From NCBI RefSeq assembly GCF_001519055.1, contig NZ_KQ954289.1, positions 1 through 64,000 on the forward strand: a DNA stretch of 64,000 bases. Direction: 5' to 3'. Origin of the DNA: Novosphingobium sp. Fuku2-ISO-50 (lineage in GTDB: Bacteria; Pseudomonadota; Alphaproteobacteria; Sphingomonadales; Sphingomonadaceae). The number at the start of each line of letters is the position of its first letter. The first letter of the stretch is position 1. Positions 8,669 to 16,940 of this stretch are shown one piece after another. The notes under the pieces are model-generated. The model ran no database searches. It was not told the origin of the DNA and was given only the letters and a program-made list of their open reading frames with translations. Made by a program: the position numbers and the translations under genes.

Positions 8669-10168
8669 GTGACCCTGTCTGTTGCTGCCCTTTGTGATCG
8701 TCGCCTGTTTCTGAGGCGCCTTGGCTCTGCCGGGGCGGTGGCGCTGGCGCTGGCCGAAGGGGTGGGTGTCTTGCCCGAAGCCGCGCCGCGCGCGCAGGCG
8801 GCCGAATTCGTCTCGCGCCGTCCGTCGCCCAAAGACCGGCGCTTTTCGAGCCCTGCGGTAGAGGCGGAAATTGCGCGGGTTTCGGCGCAGATCGCCGATC
8901 CGGAATTGGCCTGGCTCTTCGCCAATTGCTATCCCAACACGCTCGATACCACGGTCGAAGTCGGGATTGTGGGCGGGCGGGCCGACAGTTTTATCCTGAC
9001 CGGCGACATTCCGGCGATGTGGCTGCGCGACAGTTCGGCGCAAGTCTGGGGCTATCTCCATCTCGCCAGGGGCGATGCAGCGCTGCAGCGGCTCTATCGC
9101 GGGCTGATCGGGCGGCATGCGCGCTCGGTGCTGATCGATGCCTATGCCAATGCCTTTGCCCGCGACCCCAATGCGGCGCGGTCGCCGCTGTGGTGGGTCT
9201 CTTCGGACATGACTGCGATGCGGCCGGGCGTGGCCGAGCGGAAATGGGAAATCGATTCGCTGTGCCACGTGGTGCGGCTGGCTTATGGCTATTGGCGCGC
9301 GACCGGCGATACTTTGCCCTTCGACAGCGAATGGCACCGCGCCGCGCAAGTGATCGTCGCGACCTTGCGCACCGAACAGCGCAAGGACGGCACCAGCCCC
9401 TATCGCTTTCAGCGGTCGACGCCCAACCCCACCGATACCCTGATGCTTGGCGGGATGGGCGCGCCGACGCGCAAGGTCGGCCTGATCCATTCGATGTTTC
9501 GCCCGTCCGACGATGCCTGCGTCTATCCGTTCCTGATCCCCGCCAATCTGTTTGCGGTGCAGGCGCTGCGCTGGTTGGCAGAGCTTTCGGGCAGCGTGCT
9601 GCACGATGCGACGTTGGCGCATGACGCTTTGGCGCTGGCGGGGGACGTCGAGAGCGCCTTGGCACAATATGGCCGCATCGGCGAGGGTGCCAATGCCGTC
9701 TGGGCCTATGAAGTCGATGGCTTTGGCAATACCGCGTTCATGGACGATGCCAACGCGCCGAGCCTGTCGTCGCTCGCCTATCTCGGCTGCGTCCCGCGCG
9801 ACGATGCGCTGTTTCGCCGCACCGAGGCGCGCTGCTGGAGCGTGGCCAATCCTTATTTTTTTTCGCAGGGCGGGCATACCGGGATCGGTGGGCCGCATGT
9901 CGGGCTGGGGATGATCTGGCCGATGTCGCTGATGATCCGCGCGCTGTCATCCGATGATCCGCGCGTGGTTGCGGGCGCGATTGCCCAGCTCAAGACCAGC
10001 CACGCGGGCACCGGTTTCATGCACGAAGCGTTCGAGGCGGGGAACCCGACGCACTACACCCGGCCATGGTTTGCCTGGGCCAACGGGCTGTTCGGCGAAA
10101 TGGTTATCGACCTGGCCGCGCGCATGCCCCGCGTGCTCGCGGTGCCTTCGCCGCTGCGTCCGGGGTGA
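8669..10168 (+). CDS. GH125 family exo-alpha-1,6-mannosidase, Tat-exported
   Basis: A 499-aa member of glycoside hydrolase family 125 (formerly DUF1237), metal-independent exo-alpha-1,6-mannosidases. Diagnostic segments are the FVSRRPSPKDRRFSSPAVEA opening, NCYPNTLDTTVEVG, FILTGDIPAMWLRDSSAQVW, SDDACVYPFLIPANLFAV and HEAFEAGNPTHYTRPWFAWA near the C-terminus. DRRLFLRRLGSAGAVALALA at the N-terminus is a probable Tat signal. The start is GTG with no strong ribosome site, so translation may be coupled to the GH92 gene ending 15 nt upstream. Together the pair would trim alpha-1,2 side chains and the alpha-1,6 backbone of mannans or N-glycan-type mannose. Confidence 0.9.
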   Translation: MTLSVAALCDRRLFLRRLGSAGAVALALAEGVGVLPEAAPRAQAAEFVSRRPSPKDRRFSSPAVEAEIARVSAQIADPELAWLFANCYPNTLDTTVEVGIVGGRADSFILTGDIPAMWLRDSSAQVWGYLHLARGDAALQRLYRGLIGRHARSVLIDAYANAFARDPNAARSPLWWVSSDMTAMRPGVAERKWEIDSLCHVVRLAYGYWRATGDTLPFDSEWHRAAQVIVATLRTEQRKDGTSPYRFQRSTPNPTDTLMLGGMGAPTRKVGLIHSMFRPSDDACVYPFLIPANLFAVQALRWLAELSGSVLHDATLAHDALALAGDVESALAQYGRIGEGANAVWAYEVDGFGNTAFMDDANAPSLSSLAYLGCVPRDDALFRRTEARCWSVANPYFFSQGGHTGIGGPHVGLGMIWPMSLMIRALSSDDPRVVAGAIAQLKTSHAGTGFMHEAFEAGNPTHYTRPWFAWANGLFGEMVIDLAARMPRVLAVPSPLRPG

Positions 10169-10169
10169 G

Positions 10170-11471
10170 TCAGCGCCCGGCGCGCACATCGCGCAAGGTG
10201 GCCTCGGGCGGGAGGCGACTGCCGGACAGCTTGGGCACGGCGATGCGTTGCGACAGATAGATCCCGCCGTGTCCCGAACAGGCATAGGCGACGAAGCAGG
10301 CGACCGCGATCGGCACGATATGCGCGGCGCCAAACAGTTCGAGCCCCATGATCGTGCAGGCAAACGGGGTATTGGCTGCGCCCGCAAAGACCGCGACAAA
10401 GCCGAGCCCGGCAAACAGGTCGACCGGCACGCCCATGACTCCGGCAAGCGCGCTGCCCAATGCCGCACCGATGAAGAACAGTGGGGTCACTTCGCCGCCC
10501 TTGAACCCGCTCGACAGCGTGACGACGGTAAACAGCATTTTCAGCGCCCAGCTCCAGTGATCGACCGGCCCAGTGAAAAACCCCGCAATTGTCGGGTCCG
10601 CCGGATTGGGCGACCACACCCCAAGCCCGAGATAGCCGCGCGTGCCCAGCGCATAAGTCAGCGCGATCACCGCCAGTCCGCCGAGCAGGGGCCGCGCCGG
10701 GCCATACGGCACGACCCGCTTGATCCAGCCGCCCAGCGTATGATTGGCTTCGGCAAAGATCCGACCGGCAAGGCCGAAGGCAACCCCGGCCAGCGCGGCC
10801 TTGAGCAGCATGGGCGGAGCAATACCCAGGGCCGGAGTGGCGATGCGATAGGCGGTGTGATGGATGCCCCAGGCCTGGCAGGCCCAGTCGCCGACGATCC
10901 CTGCGGCCAGACAGGGGATCAGCGCGGCATATTCGATCCGGCCCAGCGCCAGCACTTCGAGCGCAAACACCGCGCCTGTCAGCGGCGTGCCGAATACCGC
11001 GCCAAAGCCTGCCGCGATCCCCGCCATCAGGATCACGCGCAGCCCCGCTTCGTCGAGCCGCGCCAGCCGGGCAAACCCGCTGGCCAGACTGCCGCCAAGC
11101 TGTACCGCCGTGCCTTCACGCCCCGCCGAGCCGCCGCACAGATGCGTAACCACCGTCCCGATGAAAATCAGCGGCGCCATGCGCAGCGGCACGCCGCCGC
11201 CCGGCTGGTGAATCTGGTCGACAATCAGATTGTTGCCGCCTTCGACGCTTTTTCCGGTCCAGTGATAGAGCAGCCCGATCGCCGCGCCCGCAATCGGCAG
11301 CAGAAACAGCAGCCAGGGGTGATCGAAGCGCGCGCGCGTCGCGACATCGAGGCTCCACAGAAAGGCGGCGCACAGCGTGCCCACCGCCGACGCCATCGGC
11401 ACGAGGATCAGCCCCCAGCGCAGGACCGCTGCGGCGTGTTGCAACGGGTGGTCTTGAACAGGATCGGGCAC
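10170..11471 (-). CDS. CLC-type fluoride/proton antiporter
   Basis: A 433-aa CLC-family membrane protein with many hydrophobic segments. It carries the CLC landmarks [14 protein letters not shown] (gating glutamate in GREG) near residue 130, [20 protein letters not shown] near 170 and [19 protein letters not shown] near 350. The selectivity segment reads [10 protein letters not shown] where chloride-type CLCs have GSGIP, and GREGT replaces GREGP; these changes are typical of the fluoride-selective CLC-F branch. The GTG start (11469-11471) lies just after AAGGAGG. A fluoride riboswitch precedes it, which fixes the physiological role as fluoride export. Confidence 0.9.
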   Translation of the reverse strand: MPDPVQDHPLQHAAAVLRWGLILVPMASAVGTLCAAFLWSLDVATRARFDHPWLLFLLPIAGAAIGLLYHWTGKSVEGGNNLIVDQIHQPGGGVPLRMAPLIFIGTVVTHLCGGSAGREGTAVQLGGSLASGFARLARLDEAGLRVILMAGIAAGFGAVFGTPLTGAVFALEVLALGRIEYAALIPCLAAGIVGDWACQAWGIHHTAYRIATPALGIAPPMLLKAALAGVAFGLAGRIFAEANHTLGGWIKRVVPYGPARPLLGGLAVIALTYALGTRGYLGLGVWSPNPADPTIAGFFTGPVDHWSWALKMLFTVVTLSSGFKGGEVTPLFFIGAALGSALAGVMGVPVDLFAGLGFVAVFAGAANTPFACTIMGLELFGAAHIVPIAVACFVAYACSGHGGIYLSQRIAVPKLSGSRLPPEATLRDVRAGR

Positions 11472-11500
11472 GATTCCTCCTTGGTGCCAATGCGGCGTCA

Positions 11501-11565
11501 GGTAGGAATCATCAGCCTTTGGTAAAGGCGGTTCGGCCCGAAAACCCGGCGGAAATCCATCGCCG
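11501..11565 (-). promoter_or_regulatory. Fluoride riboswitch (crcB motif)
   Basis: On the minus strand, 30 nt before the CLC antiporter start, the sequence follows the crcB-type fluoride aptamer. It begins GGCGATGGATTTCCGCC, has a short variable stretch, a hairpin GCCTTT-ACC-AAAGGC, and then the conserved CTGATGATTCCTACC. The GGCG/CGCC pairing and the long-range GGAUU with AUUCC pairing (one U-U mismatch) are present, as are the conserved GAUG and UGAUG-CCUAC segments. It lies between the LysR stop and the ribosome site of the antiporter, so it should switch on antiporter expression when fluoride accumulates. Confidence 0.88.
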
Positions 11566-11598
11566 TATGACAGTTTTTGGCGAAAATGGTGCGCCGCG

Positions 11599-12531
11599 TC
11601 AAGCGGGTGCCTCGGCCATGCCGGGCAGGCGGTCGGTGGCGATATGGGCGCGGCAGAATGCGGCAAATTCCTGCGCGGCGCGGGTCTGGCGCACCGTGCG
11701 ATGGGTCAGCAGGCCGAGCTGCATCGGCGCCACCGCGTCGGCGAGCGCCAGATAGGCGAGCGGGCGGCCGTTGACCGCGACGCGGCTCGCCGGGCGCGCG
11801 GTCATCAGCGACCAGCCGAGCCCGCTGCCGACCATGGCGCGGATCGTTTCGGGCTGATCCGATCGCGCCGCCGGGCTCATCGTCACGCCCGCTGTATCGA
11901 ACAGAGAGCGGAAATAGTCGCGGCTGACCGGCATATCGAGCAGGATGAACGGCTCGTGCGCCAGATCGGCGAGCGTCAGCCGCCCGGCACCCGCCCGCGC
12001 ATGATCCGCAGGCAGGACGATATAGGTCGGCAGCAGCGCGAGCGGTTCGAACGCGATGTCGTCGGCGCGTTGCGCATAGCTGAGCGCCAGATCGATGTCT
12101 GCCTTGCGCAGCCGGGTGACCAGTTCGGCTTCGTCGTCTTCGACCATGGTCAGCTCGACGCGCGGGTTGGCCGCGGCAAATCCGGCGACGAGTTCGGGCA
12201 GGATCAGCGAAGACAGCGTGCGGAACGCGCCGACGCGCAAGGGGCCCGCGACCCCGCCCGCGATGTCGCGCGCCAGATCGCCCAGATCATCGCTTGCGCG
12301 CAGCAAGTCGCGCGCCGCGATCAACAGGCGCTCGCCCGCCGGGGTCAGCGACAGCCCTTGCGCATGGTGACGCACGAACAGTTGCACGTCGAATTCGTGT
12401 TCAAGCTGGGCGATCGCGGCGGAAATCGACGGCTGCGAGATATGCACCCGGTCCGAGGCGAGCGTGATGCTGCCCGCTTCGCCGGCGGCGACGAAATAGC
12501 CCAGTTGTTTCAGCGTGAAGCGCGCGGCCAT
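11599..12531 (-). CDS. LysR family transcriptional regulator
   Basis: A 310-aa LysR-type regulator with an N-terminal helix-turn-helix ([38 protein letters not shown]) and a substrate-binding-like C-terminal half. The start MAARFTLKQ (12529-12531) lies 5 nt after the DUF1028 stop codon, so it is the last gene of the operon that begins at the XRE-cupin gene. The next gene downstream is separated by the fluoride riboswitch. It probably controls the metabolic genes of its own operon. The ligand is unknown. Confidence 0.87.
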   Translation of the reverse strand: MAARFTLKQLGYFVAAGEAGSITLASDRVHISQPSISAAIAQLEHEFDVQLFVRHHAQGLSLTPAGERLLIAARDLLRASDDLGDLARDIAGGVAGPLRVGAFRTLSSLILPELVAGFAAANPRVELTMVEDDEAELVTRLRKADIDLALSYAQRADDIAFEPLALLPTYIVLPADHARAGAGRLTLADLAHEPFILLDMPVSRDYFRSLFDTAGVTMSPAARSDQPETIRAMVGSGLGWSLMTARPASRVAVNGRPLAYLALADAVAPMQLGLLTHRTVRQTRAAQEFAAFCRAHIATDRLPGMAEAPA

Positions 12532-12536
12532 GCGGA

Positions 12537-13214
12537 TCAAAGATCGCCCGGCACGCCGTAGCTCGGCGCCGCCTGCGGATCGAGCGCCCGCGTGACATAG
12601 TCGTGCATTTGCGGGCGATACAGCGCCCATAGGGCGCGCAATTGGCCGATCGGGGCGTCATCGGCCCAATCGACGCGCAGATCGACCAGTGGCCAGGGCT
12701 GTCTGGCCACGACCAGCAACCCGGCGGAATGGACCGGGCCTTCCTCGCCGCCCGCATCGAGGGCCGCCTCGAGAGCGCAGATCAGGCGTTCGGCCAGATC
12801 GGCGGCGGGATCGGCGGCAAAGGCGGCCAGCATCGCGGGCAGGACATGATCGCTTGCCAGCATGTTGCCCGCGGCGACCGCATGGGGGCCGAGGCAATGC
12901 CCGTTGCGGCCCAGCGCGCGCGCGCCGCTGAAGGCCGCTTGCCCGGCGAAATCGATCGCGGTGACCTGTCGCCATGGCGCATGGTCGCCCGACACCGCTT
13001 CGAGCGCGGCAACCGTTGCTGCCGTGTCATGGCCGCGCGCCAGCAAGTCGAGCCCGATGGGGCCAAGGCGCGGATCGGTCACATTCTGCGTCGCCACCGC
13101 GCCGACGCCCGCGCGGGCGTGCGCACAGCGCGCCGCAACCGCCGGGCTCGACGAGGACAGCGCGACGCCGAACTGCCCGGTGCGCGGGCAATGCGCGACG
13201 ATCGAAAAGGTCAA
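12537..13214 (-). CDS. DUF1028 family protein (Ntn-hydrolase-like)
   Basis: A 225-aa member of the DUF1028/COG3342 family, putative N-terminal nucleophile-type hydrolases of unknown substrate. Family marks are TFSIVAHCPRTGQFGVALSS at the start, GVGAVATQNVTDPRLG, and HCLGPHAVAAGNMLASDHVL near residue 110. The start is an unusual TTG (13212-13214) whose last two bases overlap the TGA of the RidA gene, so translation is probably coupled. No better start exists because upstream codons run inside ridA. Genes of this family often sit beside RidA genes, as here. An amide-cleaving role is only a guess. Confidence 0.85.
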   Translation of the reverse strand: MTFSIVAHCPRTGQFGVALSSSSPAVAARCAHARAGVGAVATQNVTDPRLGPIGLDLLARGHDTAATVAALEAVSGDHAPWRQVTAIDFAGQAAFSGARALGRNGHCLGPHAVAAGNMLASDHVLPAMLAAFAADPAADLAERLICALEAALDAGGEEGPVHSAGLLVVARQPWPLVDLRVDWADDAPIGQLRALWALYRPQMHDYVTRALDPQAAPSYGVPGDL

Positions 13215-13624
13215 GGGATCACCGCCGTCGCTTCGATTTCGACCAGCCATTCGGGCCGCGCCAGCGCCGACACCACCAGCCCGGTCGAAACCGGAAACAC
13301 GCCTTTGAGCCAGCGGCCCATTTCGCGATAGACATCCTCGCGGTAGCGGATGTCGATCAGATAGACGACGACGCGGCAGACGTGGCTCAGGTCGCCGCCC
13401 GCTTCTTCCATCAGCAGCTTGATGTTTTCCATCGCCTTGCGCGTCTGCAAGGTGGCATCGCCCGGATGCAGGCTTTCGCGCGTGTCGAGATCCTGCGCGA
13501 TCTGCCCGCGCACAAAGACCATGCGCCCGCTGGCGACGACCGCCTGGCACAAGTCGTTATCGAGCTTTTGCTCGGGGTAGGTCTCTTTGGTGTTGAACGG
13601 GCGGATGCGGGTATGAACGGGCAT
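13211..13624 (-). CDS. RidA family protein (enamine/imine deaminase-like)
   Basis: A 137-aa YjgF/YER057c/UK114 (RidA) family protein. These proteins form trimers; many hydrolyse reactive enamine or imine intermediates. The conserved core HVCRVVVYLIDIRYREDVYR and the C-terminal STGLVVSALARPEWLVEIEA, with the arginine equivalent to the RidA substrate-binding arginine, are visible. The start MPVHTRIRPF follows GAGGAG. It is 9 nt downstream of a flavoprotein gene and overlaps DUF1028, an arrangement recalling pathways where a RidA protein clears an unstable oxidation product. The exact subgroup cannot be decided here. Confidence 0.88.
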   Translation of the reverse strand: MPVHTRIRPFNTKETYPEQKLDNDLCQAVVASGRMVFVRGQIAQDLDTRESLHPGDATLQTRKAMENIKLLMEEAGGDLSHVCRVVVYLIDIRYREDVYREMGRWLKGVFPVSTGLVVSALARPEWLVEIEATAVIP

Positions 13625-13633
13625 TTTCGCTCC

Positions 13634-14875
13634 TCAGGCGGCGTCGCGCGACGCTTTGCGCGCGGCAATATGGTCGGCAAGATAGGCTGCGTCATGCCAC
13701 ACGCCCCAGATGAACGCCGAAGCACGGCGCCACAATCCGGGCAGGCCGACGAAATGGAGACCCGGCACCTCGGTTACGCCGCGCACATGCTTTGGCGCGC
13801 CGTCGGGGCCGAGCACGTCGATGTCGAGCCAGCCATAATCAAAGGCATAGCCGGTGGCCCAGATTACCGAGGTGATTCCCGCCGCCTTGAGATCGAGCGA
13901 GGCCAGCGGATGGGTCACGCATGCGGGATCGGGGCCGATTGCGTAAGCTTCGGGCTCTTGCGGAAGATCGAGCCCTTCATGCGCGACATAGGCGTCGGAT
14001 TCGCGTAGCGTGTTCAGATAGTCGTCATCGCCCGCTGCGATGATCTGCTTGAGATCGTCGGAAAACGTCACTTTGCCGTCGGCATGGCCGGTGGCGCGGC
14101 CGACCAGCGTGACGCCCGCTTTGGCCAGTTCGCGGAAATCGACGGTATGCCCGCCATGCGCGCCGCTGACCGCGATGGTGACATGCGTGCCGTTGGTTTG
14201 CGCAGGCGGTTGATCCCATTTGCCGAGCACGCCCAGCCACCACACGAAATCGCGGCCGCGATAGCGGCGCGGCGGGCGGCTGTGCGGCCCGACGGCGAGC
14301 CAGGTCGGCTTTCCGGCGCGGTTCAACTCGTCGGCTATCTGTACGCCCGACGATCCTGCGCCGATCACCAGCACGCCGCCTTCGGGCAATTGCGCGGGGT
14401 TTTTATAATTCGCCGAATGGATCTGCATCACGCCCGCTTCGGCGGGGATCAATGGCGGGATCACCGGGTTTTGAAACGGGCCGGTGGCAATCACGACGTT
14501 GGCAGCGACGATCGTGTCGCCATCGGCGGTTTCGGCCAGGAACTGCCCGTCGGCGCGGCGGCTCAGGCGGGCGACGGCAACCCCGGTGCGGATCGGCGCA
14601 TCGATCGCCCCGGCATAGCGTGCGAGGTAATCGGCGACCTCTTCCTTGCCGGGAAAGCCATCGGGCGCGCTGTCAAATGTCTGGTTGGGAAAGCGATCGT
14701 GCCAGGCGGGGCCATTGGCCACCAGCGAATCCCAGCGTTCGGCGCGCCAGCGTTCGGCAATCCGCGCGCGTTCGACCACAAGATGCGACAGGCCGTGGCG
14801 CGACAAGTGCTCGCTCGTGGCGATGCCCGCTTGCCCGCCGCCGATCACCAGCGTTTCGACCGTTTCGCTGCTCAT
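13634..14875 (-). CDS. Flavin-containing monooxygenase-like FAD/NAD(P)H oxidoreductase
   Basis: A 413-aa two-dinucleotide-domain flavoprotein. The FAD motif VIGGGQAGIATSEHL lies at residues 10-25 and the second nucleotide motif VIGAGSSGVQIADEL near 170, with the ATG motif VIWATGYAFDY near 340. This resembles single-component flavin monooxygenases of the YUCCA/CzcO type, which hydroxylate or oxidatively decarboxylate amino-acid-like or amine substrates. It sits between an M20 deacylase gene and ridA in one operon, so an amine or N-acyl compound is a plausible substrate. The substrate cannot be read from sequence. Confidence 0.85.
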   Translation of the reverse strand: MSSETVETLVIGGGQAGIATSEHLSRHGLSHLVVERARIAERWRAERWDSLVANGPAWHDRFPNQTFDSAPDGFPGKEEVADYLARYAGAIDAPIRTGVAVARLSRRADGQFLAETADGDTIVAANVVIATGPFQNPVIPPLIPAEAGVMQIHSANYKNPAQLPEGGVLVIGAGSSGVQIADELNRAGKPTWLAVGPHSRPPRRYRGRDFVWWLGVLGKWDQPPAQTNGTHVTIAVSGAHGGHTVDFRELAKAGVTLVGRATGHADGKVTFSDDLKQIIAAGDDDYLNTLRESDAYVAHEGLDLPQEPEAYAIGPDPACVTHPLASLDLKAAGITSVIWATGYAFDYGWLDIDVLGPDGAPKHVRGVTEVPGLHFVGLPGLWRRASAFIWGVWHDAAYLADHIAARKASRDAA

Positions 14876-14948
14876 TGCCTGTTATCCCTCTTGACCTTGA
14901 CGGCGCGTGTTTAGGGGCGGCCTTACTTTTGCAAAACGATAAAAAATG

Positions 14949-16157
14949 TCAATCTTGCATCGGAAATTCCGAACCAAGCCCCGCTTCGAGCCGATCGATC
15001 AGACGCAGCAGCATGGCATCGCAGCGCGCCATTTGCTCCTCGGTGACGAATTCGTCGGCCTTGTGCCCCTGATCCATCGATCCGGGGCCGCAAATCACTG
15101 CCGGTACGCCAAGCGCTTGCGCAAACAGCCCGCCTTCGGTGCCGAAGGCCAGCTTGATTTCGGCCCCGTTGTGACCCGAGACCGCGCGCGCCAAAGCCAG
15201 CGCGGCGGGATGGCGCGTGTCGAGACCGGGATAGGCGTTGACCTGTTCGATCGTGATCGCGGCCTCGGGGAAGCGCGCGCGCCACGGCGCGACGATCGCT
15301 TCGGCCTGTTCACGTAGGACGGCTTCGATCGCGTGTGGATCGTCGGCGGCCAAATTGCGGATCTCGAAATCGAGCGTGCATGTCGCAGGCACGATATTGA
15401 GCGCTTCGCCGCCCCGGATCGTGCCGACATGGATCGTCGAATAGCCGACGTCATAAGCCGGATCGGGCACGGTGCGCGCGATCAGGTCTTGCTGCGCCGC
15501 GCGCAAGGCGCCGACGAAATCGGCGGCAAGATGGATCGCGTTGAGCCCTTGCGGGGTCAGCGCCGAATGCGCCGCGCGGCCGGTTGCCGTGACGCGATAG
15601 GCGGCCTTGCCCTTGTGCCCGTTGGCCAGCGCCAGCCCGGTCGGTTCGCCGATCCACACCAGCAAGGGGCGGACGGGCCGCGCGGCGAGCAGGGGCAGCA
15701 GCGAGCGCACGCCGACGCAGCCGATCTCTTCATCGAAGGAAATCGCCAGATGCAGCGGCGTTTTCAGCGGCCGGCGCGCCGCGATCAGCACAGTGCGGAT
15801 CGCCGAGGCAAGAAACCCCTTCATGTCGGCAGTCCCGCGCCCATATAGCCGCCCGTCTTCGCCATGGAGTGCAAACGGATCGCGGCTCCAGGCCTGGCCT
15901 GCAACCGGCACGACATCGCTGTGCCCCGACAGGACCAGTCCGGGCGCGTCATCCGGCCCCACGCTGATCCACATGTTGGCGCTGTCCCCATCGTCGGTCA
16001 GTTCGACCAGCGCGCCTGCCGGTTCGACCAGCGCGCCTGCCGGTTCGACCAGCGCGCGGACGTATTCGACGAGAGCGCGGTTTCCGCTGCGGCTAATGGT
16101 CGGAAAGGCGATCAGGCGGTCAAGGATCGCGCGGGTGTCGGGGATGGTGGCATGCAT
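14949..16157 (-). CDS. M20 family deacylase (ArgE/acetylornithine deacetylase-like)
   Basis: A 402-aa M20 metallopeptidase-family protein. Metal-binding and catalytic segments are visible: LSGHSDVVPV, YGRGTADMKGFL, SFDEEIGCVGVRS and WIGEPT, with the C-terminal GHKADEFVT carrying the last metal ligand. It resembles acetylornithine deacetylase ArgE, but its place in a catabolic operon rather than with arginine genes suggests removal of an N-acyl group from another compound. ATG at 16155-16157 is preferred over one six codons upstream, which lacks a ribosome site. A 21-bp tandem duplication inserts ALVEPAG repeats near residue 40. Confidence 0.87.
   Translation of the reverse strand: MHATIPDTRAILDRLIAFPTISRSGNRALVEYVRALVEPAGALVEPAGALVELTDDGDSANMWISVGPDDAPGLVLSGHSDVVPVAGQAWSRDPFALHGEDGRLYGRGTADMKGFLASAIRTVLIAARRPLKTPLHLAISFDEEIGCVGVRSLLPLLAARPVRPLLVWIGEPTGLALANGHKGKAAYRVTATGRAAHSALTPQGLNAIHLAADFVGALRAAQQDLIARTVPDPAYDVGYSTIHVGTIRGGEALNIVPATCTLDFEIRNLAADDPHAIEAVLREQAEAIVAPWRARFPEAAITIEQVNAYPGLDTRHPAALALARAVSGHNGAEIKLAFGTEGGLFAQALGVPAVICGPGSMDQGHKADEFVTEEQMARCDAMLLRLIDRLEAGLGSEFPMQD
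16001..16060. repeat. 21-bp tandem repeat inside the M20 deacylase gene
   Basis: A 21-bp unit starting GTTCGACCAGCGCGCCTGCC occurs at 16001-16021 and again identically at 16022-16042, followed by a partial third copy. On the coding strand it gives ALVEPAG, ALVEPAG, ALVE in frame, in a surface region before the first conserved beta strand. Perfect identity of the copies points to recent replication slippage. Confidence 0.9.
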
Positions 16158-16230
16158 TGCCCTGTCATCGCGCAAGTCGGCGGGGTTGGCACGTCGAATT
16201 TGCCGAAGCCCATCCTCAAGGGCGGGAGAT

Positions 16231-16812
16231 TTAGAGATAAGGCGGCGTGCAGGCGGAAATGACTTCGGCTACTTCGTCGCCCGCATTGCGAAAGCGATGG
16301 GGCAGGCGGCTGTCGAACAGAAAGGCCTCGCCCGGACCGAGCACGCGCCGCTGGGTGCCGACAGTGATTTCGATCTGCCCGGCAATGACGAAACCGCCTT
16401 CGTGCGCGCCATGTTCGAGCAGGGTTTCGCCGGTGTCGGCGCCGGGCAGATAGCGTTCGTGCATGATCTGCAACCCGTGGGCGAGCGCATTGCCGACCTG
16501 GCGCATGATCAGGCGCGGCTCGCCCGCCGCGTCGCTGCGCCCGAGCGCAGAGGTCAGGTCGGTCAGCTCTTCGGCGGCAAAGAACACCTGATCGGCCTCT
16601 TTGCGCTCGGGCTCGAAAAATTCGGCCATGGTCAGGCCAAGCCCGCCGAGGATGCGGCGCAGCGAGGCGATCGACGGGCTGATCCGGTTTGATTCGATTT
16701 GCGAGATCTGGGCATGCGGCACTTCGGCGCGCGCGGCGAGCGCACGTTGCGACAGCCCCGCACGGCGGCGCAGTTCGAGCAAGCGCTGGCCTACGTCGAA
16801 TCCATCGGTCAT
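16231..16812 (-). CDS. XRE family regulator with C-terminal cupin domain
   Basis: A 193-aa regulator with an N-terminal XRE helix-turn-helix ([20 protein letters not shown], then [20 protein letters not shown]) and a C-terminal cupin beta barrel (residues about 110-190, with [15 protein letters not shown] and [16 protein letters not shown]). PuuR-like proteins of this build sense small metabolites and repress amine or amino acid catabolic genes. The ATG at 16810-16812 follows AAGGAAA. It precedes the M20 deacylase gene by 73 nt and is divergent from glutaryl-CoA dehydrogenase with 128 nt between starts, so it may control either side. Confidence 0.88.
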   Translation of the reverse strand: MTDGFDVGQRLLELRRRAGLSQRALAARAEVPHAQISQIESNRISPSIASLRRILGGLGLTMAEFFEPERKEADQVFFAAEELTDLTSALGRSDAAGEPRLIMRQVGNALAHGLQIMHERYLPGADTGETLLEHGAHEGGFVIAGQIEITVGTQRRVLGPGEAFLFDSRLPHRFRNAGDEVAEVISACTPPYL

Positions 16813-16940
16813 GCCGTTTCCTTACCACACCGTCGTCACAGCCTCTTAAAACACTTGCTCACAATTTTGAACAGGGTTATTTGCTGGACTACATCCTGAC
16901 CCGGCGGGGCGCCGGGATCACCAACGAGAGGCTTGAAGCA

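Noticed and set aside
10170..11471. CLC gene as an ordinary chloride channel or ClcA acid-response antiporter
   Set aside because: The GNNL and GREGT selectivity segments and the fluoride riboswitch in front point to the fluoride branch.
14949..16157. M20 gene as the biosynthetic argE
   Set aside because: argJ is present at 22.3 kb, which makes a separate deacetylase unnecessary for arginine synthesis, and the gene is embedded in a catabolic operon.
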